In this document: positions 33,896 through 36,964 of the stretch, piece after piece
Layout: every line of letters starts with the position of its first letter
How positions within the stretch are numbered: position 1 is the stretch's first letter
Assembly (NCBI RefSeq): GCF_014646055.1
Contig: NZ_BMMS01000047.1
Coordinates: forward strand, 1 to 36,964
Origin: Wenjunlia tyrosinilytica
Lineage (GTDB): Bacteria; Actinomycetota; Actinomycetes; Streptomycetales; Streptomycetaceae
DNA: 36,964 nt
Reading direction: 5' to 3'
Position numbers and translations under genes: made by a program
The notes under the pieces: model-generated
Database searches by the model: none
Told to the model about the DNA's origin: nothing
What the model saw: only the letters and a program-made list of their open reading frames with translations

Positions 33896-35371
33896 TCAGG
33901 CCAGGTACTGGTAGGGGGTGTCGGCGCTGGTGCCGGCCGGGGTGTGCACGGTGACGGGGACGGTGCCGGGCGGCCCGGCGGGGGCGGCAGCGACGATCTT
34001 GGTGTCGGAGATCGCTGTGAAGGACACCGCGATGCCGCCGAAGCGTACCTCGTCGGTGTAGGTCAGGTTGCTGCCGGTGATGGTGACGACGTCGCCTCCC
34101 GCGGCCGGGCCCTGGGAGGGGTCGAGGGCATTGACCACCGGGGTCCCGAGGTAGGTGTAGTAGGCACCGCCGAGTCCGGGCAGGCTGGTGCCGCCCGGTG
34201 TGGTGACGGTGACTGTCGCCGTGCCCGAGCCGCTGGGAGCTTGGGCGGTGATCTGGCTGTCCGACAGGACGGTGATGCCGGTGGCGGTGCCGGTTGCGAA
34301 GTGGACGGCGCCGGTGAGGGTCAGGTTGCTGCCGGTGATGGTGACGGTGTTCCCGCCGGAGACCGGCCCTTGGGTGGGGTCGAGCCGTGTGACGGTCGGG
34401 GCGGGGATGTAGAAGTAGGGCAGCGGATTGCTGGTGCCGCCCGGCGCGGTGACCGAGACGTTGACGGCAGCTGCGGGGGCCGTGACGGTGAGTTGGCCGG
34501 CGGTGTTGCCGGTGATGGTGGCAGGCTTGGTCCCGAACGTCACCGTGGTGGCACCGATGAGAGCGGTACCGGTGATGGTGACGGTGTTCGCGCCGGCGGC
34601 CGGTCCCTGGCTGGGAGTCAGAGCGCTGATCGCGGGCACGGGGTTGTAGGTGAATGCCGCACCGTTGCTGGTGCCGCCCGGGGTGGTGACCGTGACGTTG
34701 ACCGTTCCCGAGCCGGCGGGCGCGGCCGTTGTGATCTGGGTGGCGCTGACCGGCGTGAACGACACCGATACCGAACCGAACTTCACCAGGGTCGCTCCGG
34801 TGAAGTCCGTGCCGGTGATCGTGACGGGCGTGCCCCCGGCGTTCGAACCGCCGTTGGGACTGAGACCGGTGATCACCGGAACGGCGTTGTACGTGTACGG
34901 CACACCGTTGCTGGTGCCGCCCGGGGTGGTGACCGTGACGTTGACCGTTCCCGAGCCGGCGGGTGCGGCCGTTGTGATCTGGGTGGCGCTGACCGGCGTG
35001 AACGACACCGATGTCCCACCGAACCTCACCGCGCTCGCTCCGGTGAAACCCATGCCGGTGATCGTCACGGGTGTGCCCCCCGCGGCCGGGCCGCTGGTGG
35101 GACTGACACCGGTGATCACCGGCACGGTGCTGTAGGTGTACGGCACACCGTTGCTGGTGCCGCCGGGGGTGACCACCGTGACGTTGACCGTTCCCGAGCC
35201 GGCGGGTGCGGCCGTTGTGATCTGGGTGGCGCTGACCGGCGTGAACGACACCGATGTCGCACCGAACCTCACTGTGGTCGCTCCGGTGAAGTCCGTGCCG
35301 GTGATCGTCACGGGCGTGCCCCCGGCGTTCGAACCGCCGTTGGGACTGAGACTGGTGATGACCGGGACCAT
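33896..35371 (-). CDS. IPT/TIG repeat protein, six repeats
   Basis: ATG 35371 has AAGGAG at 7 nt. The 491-residue product is made almost entirely of six immunoglobulin-like IPT/TIG repeats of about 81 residues. Each has the order P-x-I-x-x-L-S-P-x-x-G-x-x-x-GG-x-x-VTITG, V-x-FG, VS-x-TQIT, and VTVTTPGGTS with a final PYTY. Repeats 1-3 share long identical stretches at DNA level with a 243-bp period, while repeats 4-6 are diverged. I see no signal peptide, membrane helix, LPXTG-type motif or catalytic domain; the protein starts directly with repeat 1 (MVPVITSLSPNGG). IPT/TIG domains usually occur in surface proteins, so a leaderless repeat protein is odd. It follows a second IPT gene after about 90 bp. 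Confidence 0.88.
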   Translation of the reverse strand: MVPVITSLSPNGGSNAGGTPVTITGTDFTGATTVRFGATSVSFTPVSATQITTAAPAGSGTVNVTVVTPGGTSNGVPYTYSTVPVITGVSPTSGPAAGGTPVTITGMGFTGASAVRFGGTSVSFTPVSATQITTAAPAGSGTVNVTVTTPGGTSNGVPYTYNAVPVITGLSPNGGSNAGGTPVTITGTDFTGATLVKFGSVSVSFTPVSATQITTAAPAGSGTVNVTVTTPGGTSNGAAFTYNPVPAISALTPSQGPAAGANTVTITGTALIGATTVTFGTKPATITGNTAGQLTVTAPAAAVNVSVTAPGGTSNPLPYFYIPAPTVTRLDPTQGPVSGGNTVTITGSNLTLTGAVHFATGTATGITVLSDSQITAQAPSGSGTATVTVTTPGGTSLPGLGGAYYTYLGTPVVNALDPSQGPAAGGDVVTITGSNLTYTDEVRFGGIAVSFTAISDTKIVAAAPAGPPGTVPVTVHTPAGTSADTPYQYLA

Positions 35372-35399
35372 GGCGCACTCCTTCTGGCTCACGCACGCT

Positions 35400-35432
35400 G
35401 TGCCCCGGCTGACGCGGTGTCGGCCGGGGCAC
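35400..35432. terminator. Hairpin between the two IPT genes
   Basis: GTGCCCCGGC (35400-35409) pairs exactly with GCCGGGGCAC (35423-35432) over a 13-nt loop. It lies between the stop at 35461 and the next start at 35371, both read leftward, and could stop or attenuate transcription into the larger IPT gene. Confidence 0.6.
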
Positions 35433-35460
35433 GGCGGCGGTCCCCCGTTGGGCCGAGGGA

Positions 35461-36246
35461 TCAGACGACGGTGAACACGTCGGCGGCGACGACAGCGCTG
35501 GTGCCGCCCGGGGTGGTGACCTGGACGTCGTAGGTGCCGGCGGCGAGCCCGGCGGGGACGTCGGTGAGCAGGCTGCCGGGACCGGTGGGGGTGAAGGAGG
35601 CCGCCACCGACGCTCCGCCGCCCGTGGGGGTGAAGGTCACGGCGCTGGTGTCGCTCAGGCAGGTTCCGCTGACGATGACGCCCAGGGTGCCGGCCGCCCC
35701 GGAGGTGGGCGACAGGCCGGTGACCGCGGGAACGTCGCAATAGGTGAACTGGCCGGGGGCGCCGATCGGGAGGCTGACGCCGCCGGCGCTGGTGACCGTG
35801 AGGTCAACGGTGTCCGTGCAGGCCGCGAAGGCACCGTGCACCGGCGGTGTGACGGTGAGCTGGGAGTCCGACACGACAGTGGGCACGGCGGTGCCGACCG
35901 CACCGAAGGTCACCAGGGTTGCGGTCGACAGCGCGCTGCCGGTGATGGTGAGTGCAGGAGGGGCGGCCGGCCCGATCTGGGCGCTCAGAGCCCCGGGCGC
36001 CGGTGCGGCGATGTAGAACAGCGGCAGGGAGTTGCTGGTGGTGGTTCCCGCGGTCACGCTGACGCTGACCTGACCGGCGCAACCCGCCGGGATGACGGAG
36101 GTGACCGTGCCGGCGGCAACGGTGGCGGGGGTGACCGACTTGGTCCCGAAGTTCACCTTGGTGGTGCCCCCCAGGGCGCTGCCGGTGATGGTCAGCGTGA
36201 CCCCGCTGTGGCTCTGGGTCGGGCTCAGTGCGGTGATGGTGGCCAT
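35461..36246 (-). CDS. IPT/TIG repeat protein, about three repeats
   Basis: ATG 36246 follows AAGGAG at about 8 nt. The 261-residue product has three diverged IPT/TIG-type units: MATITALSPTQSHSGVTLTI with NFGTKSVTPATVAAGTVTSV, then GPAAPPALTITGSALSTATL with FGAVGTAVPTVVSDSQLTV, and VPAVTGLSPTSGAAGTLGVI ending with VQVTTPGGTSAVVAADVFTV. Cysteines at CAGQ, CTDTVD, YCDV and TCLSD are unlike the second protein, which has none. There is no signal peptide or anchor. It is probably co-transcribed ahead of the six-repeat gene, subject to the hairpin in between. Its role is unknown; sugar- or protein-binding is possible. Confidence 0.85.
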   Translation of the reverse strand: MATITALSPTQSHSGVTLTITGSALGGTTKVNFGTKSVTPATVAAGTVTSVIPAGCAGQVSVSVTAGTTTSNSLPLFYIAAPAPGALSAQIGPAAPPALTITGSALSTATLVTFGAVGTAVPTVVSDSQLTVTPPVHGAFAACTDTVDLTVTSAGGVSLPIGAPGQFTYCDVPAVTGLSPTSGAAGTLGVIVSGTCLSDTSAVTFTPTGGGASVAASFTPTGPGSLLTDVPAGLAAGTYDVQVTTPGGTSAVVAADVFTVV

Positions 36247-36964
36247 GGTGTGTCTCCTTTTCGGGGATTGCTGCCCCGTGGAAGGGGCCGGATGGTTGTG
36301 ATGCGGGTGGGCAGTCCGCTCAAATCGCACGGCCTGCCGGGCCGCAGGGCGCCAGGACCCCTCGGACCGCATTGGGGACGCGCGAATCGGGCCGACCGGC
36401 AGGGCCGTCAGGACGCGCCCCGTTCCGTCCCGGCGCAAGGCACCTGGATCAGGGGTGGGCTGACCGCCCTCGCGGCCGTCGGTCCCTCAGCAGGGCGCAG
36501 GGCCGCCCGTGGCGGCGCAGTTGTGCGGTCTCTCGTCGTTCACCGGAGCGGCTGTCACAGCACCGTGCATCCGAAGTCCTTCGAGACGCTGCGCCGGGCG
36601 GCCACGCCGGACTTGTGGCCACCGCTGCCGTTGAGTCTGTGGGCACCGTCTGCAGCGGAGGGACCGGATGCTGCTGCGCGCACGACGCTCCTCGGTCGTG
36701 TCCGTGAGCCACCGCACCACCCGACGCCCCCGGAGGGAGTGCACCGTCCGATGGATCAAGTTCCCCGCAACCATGAGAGGGCCTGCTCGTCGCGACCCGG
36801 CGACGTGAGCGCTGCCGCACAGGTTCCCTGCCGCTCTCCCCGGTGGAGGGATGGGCAGCCCACCTGCTCGGATGCTCTCAGTGAGCGTTTTCAGCGCTGC
36901 CGCTCCAGGGCGAGGATGGCTGCGGTGATTGACGACATTCGATTCGGACTGCATCGTGCCCTGC
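36247..36964. other. No convincing gene; window end
   Basis: Upstream of the IPT operon, 718 bp hold only unconvincing frames. A minus-strand frame at 36487-36954 (beginning MQSESNVVNHRSHPRPGAAA) is open but its Arg/Pro-rich composition and lack of a ribosome site argue against coding. The promoter of the IPT operon is presumably within 36250-36450. Confidence 0.35.

Noticed and set aside
34690-35253. Possible CRISPR-like or tandem non-coding repeat array
   Set aside because: The 243-bp period is a whole number of codons and matches the IPT domain length, so it is coding repetition.
34650-35474. Plus-strand frames with repeated PPGVVTVTLTVPEPAGAAVV
   Set aside because: These are another antisense reading of the same DNA repeats and only look structured because the IPT gene is repetitive.
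33944-35533. 529-residue plus-strand frame with a periodic Gly/Asp/Arg pattern
   Set aside because: Its periodicity is the antisense image of the IPT repeats; there is no ribosome site, and the composition is not protein-like.

Overview
The window is very GC-rich, has the codon bias of an actinomycete, and carries families typical of Streptomyces: duplicated Asp23/Gls24 proteins with an ECF sigma factor, a DUF6286/AmaP membrane pair, NarL-type two-component genes, an MMPL pump, NB-ARC/TPR and Hanks-kinase remnants, and rare TTA leucine codons as read by the bldA tRNA. It looks like an accessory, chromosome-arm-like stretch of a Streptomyces or close relative. No rRNA, convincing tRNA or CRISPR array was seen.

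Layout. 0.2-4.6 kb is a gene graveyard: a frameshifted NB-ARC/TPR regulator, a broken Ser/Thr kinase, a frameshifted coiled-coil gene and the C-terminal stub of a YihY/BrkB membrane protein, plus two small hypothetical genes and two copies of a ~66-bp hairpin repeat. 4.7-9.2 kb is an intact, divergently organised Asp23 envelope-stress locus. Leftward run a sigma factor, a zinc-motif Asp23 protein and an Asp23 protein, each overlapping the next. Rightward run two Asp23 genes, a small membrane protein, DUF6286 and AmaP. 9.4-10.9 kb holds a broken CU044_5270-like gene, a short GntR-like regulator and an ISKra4-family transposase remnant.

10.96-17.5 kb is the most unusual part. Two convergent gene sets face each other. 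Rightward are a secreted/membrane protein, an unrecognised 399-residue protein and a DUF1653 protein. Leftward are a DUF4365-like (PD-(D/E)XK-type) protein, an aldehyde dehydrogenase and a UbiA-like membrane protein. Four of these six genes carry in-frame TTA codons, including every gene of the leftward set. This is the best candidate here for an undescribed system.

17.5-23.3 kb is mostly decayed sequence with a frameshifted winged-helix regulator, a frameshifted CYTH gene, an intact DUF4239 membrane protein and a Fic/Doc-like toxin-antitoxin pair with a clear inverted-repeat operator. 23.3-27.3 kb has a DUF6544 gene divergent from a drug-exporter-type ABC transporter that is followed by two strong hairpins. 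27.3-28.6 kb is a second graveyard (PRiA4b-ORF3, PIN and other scraps). 28.65-33.1 kb is a two-component system divergent from an MMPL exporter that it probably controls. 33.9-36.2 kb encodes two IPT/TIG-repeat proteins without export signals; the rest is without recognisable genes.

Many single-base frameshifts occur only in the accessory parts while core-like operons are intact, which fits pseudogene decay; assembly indels cannot be excluded without reads.
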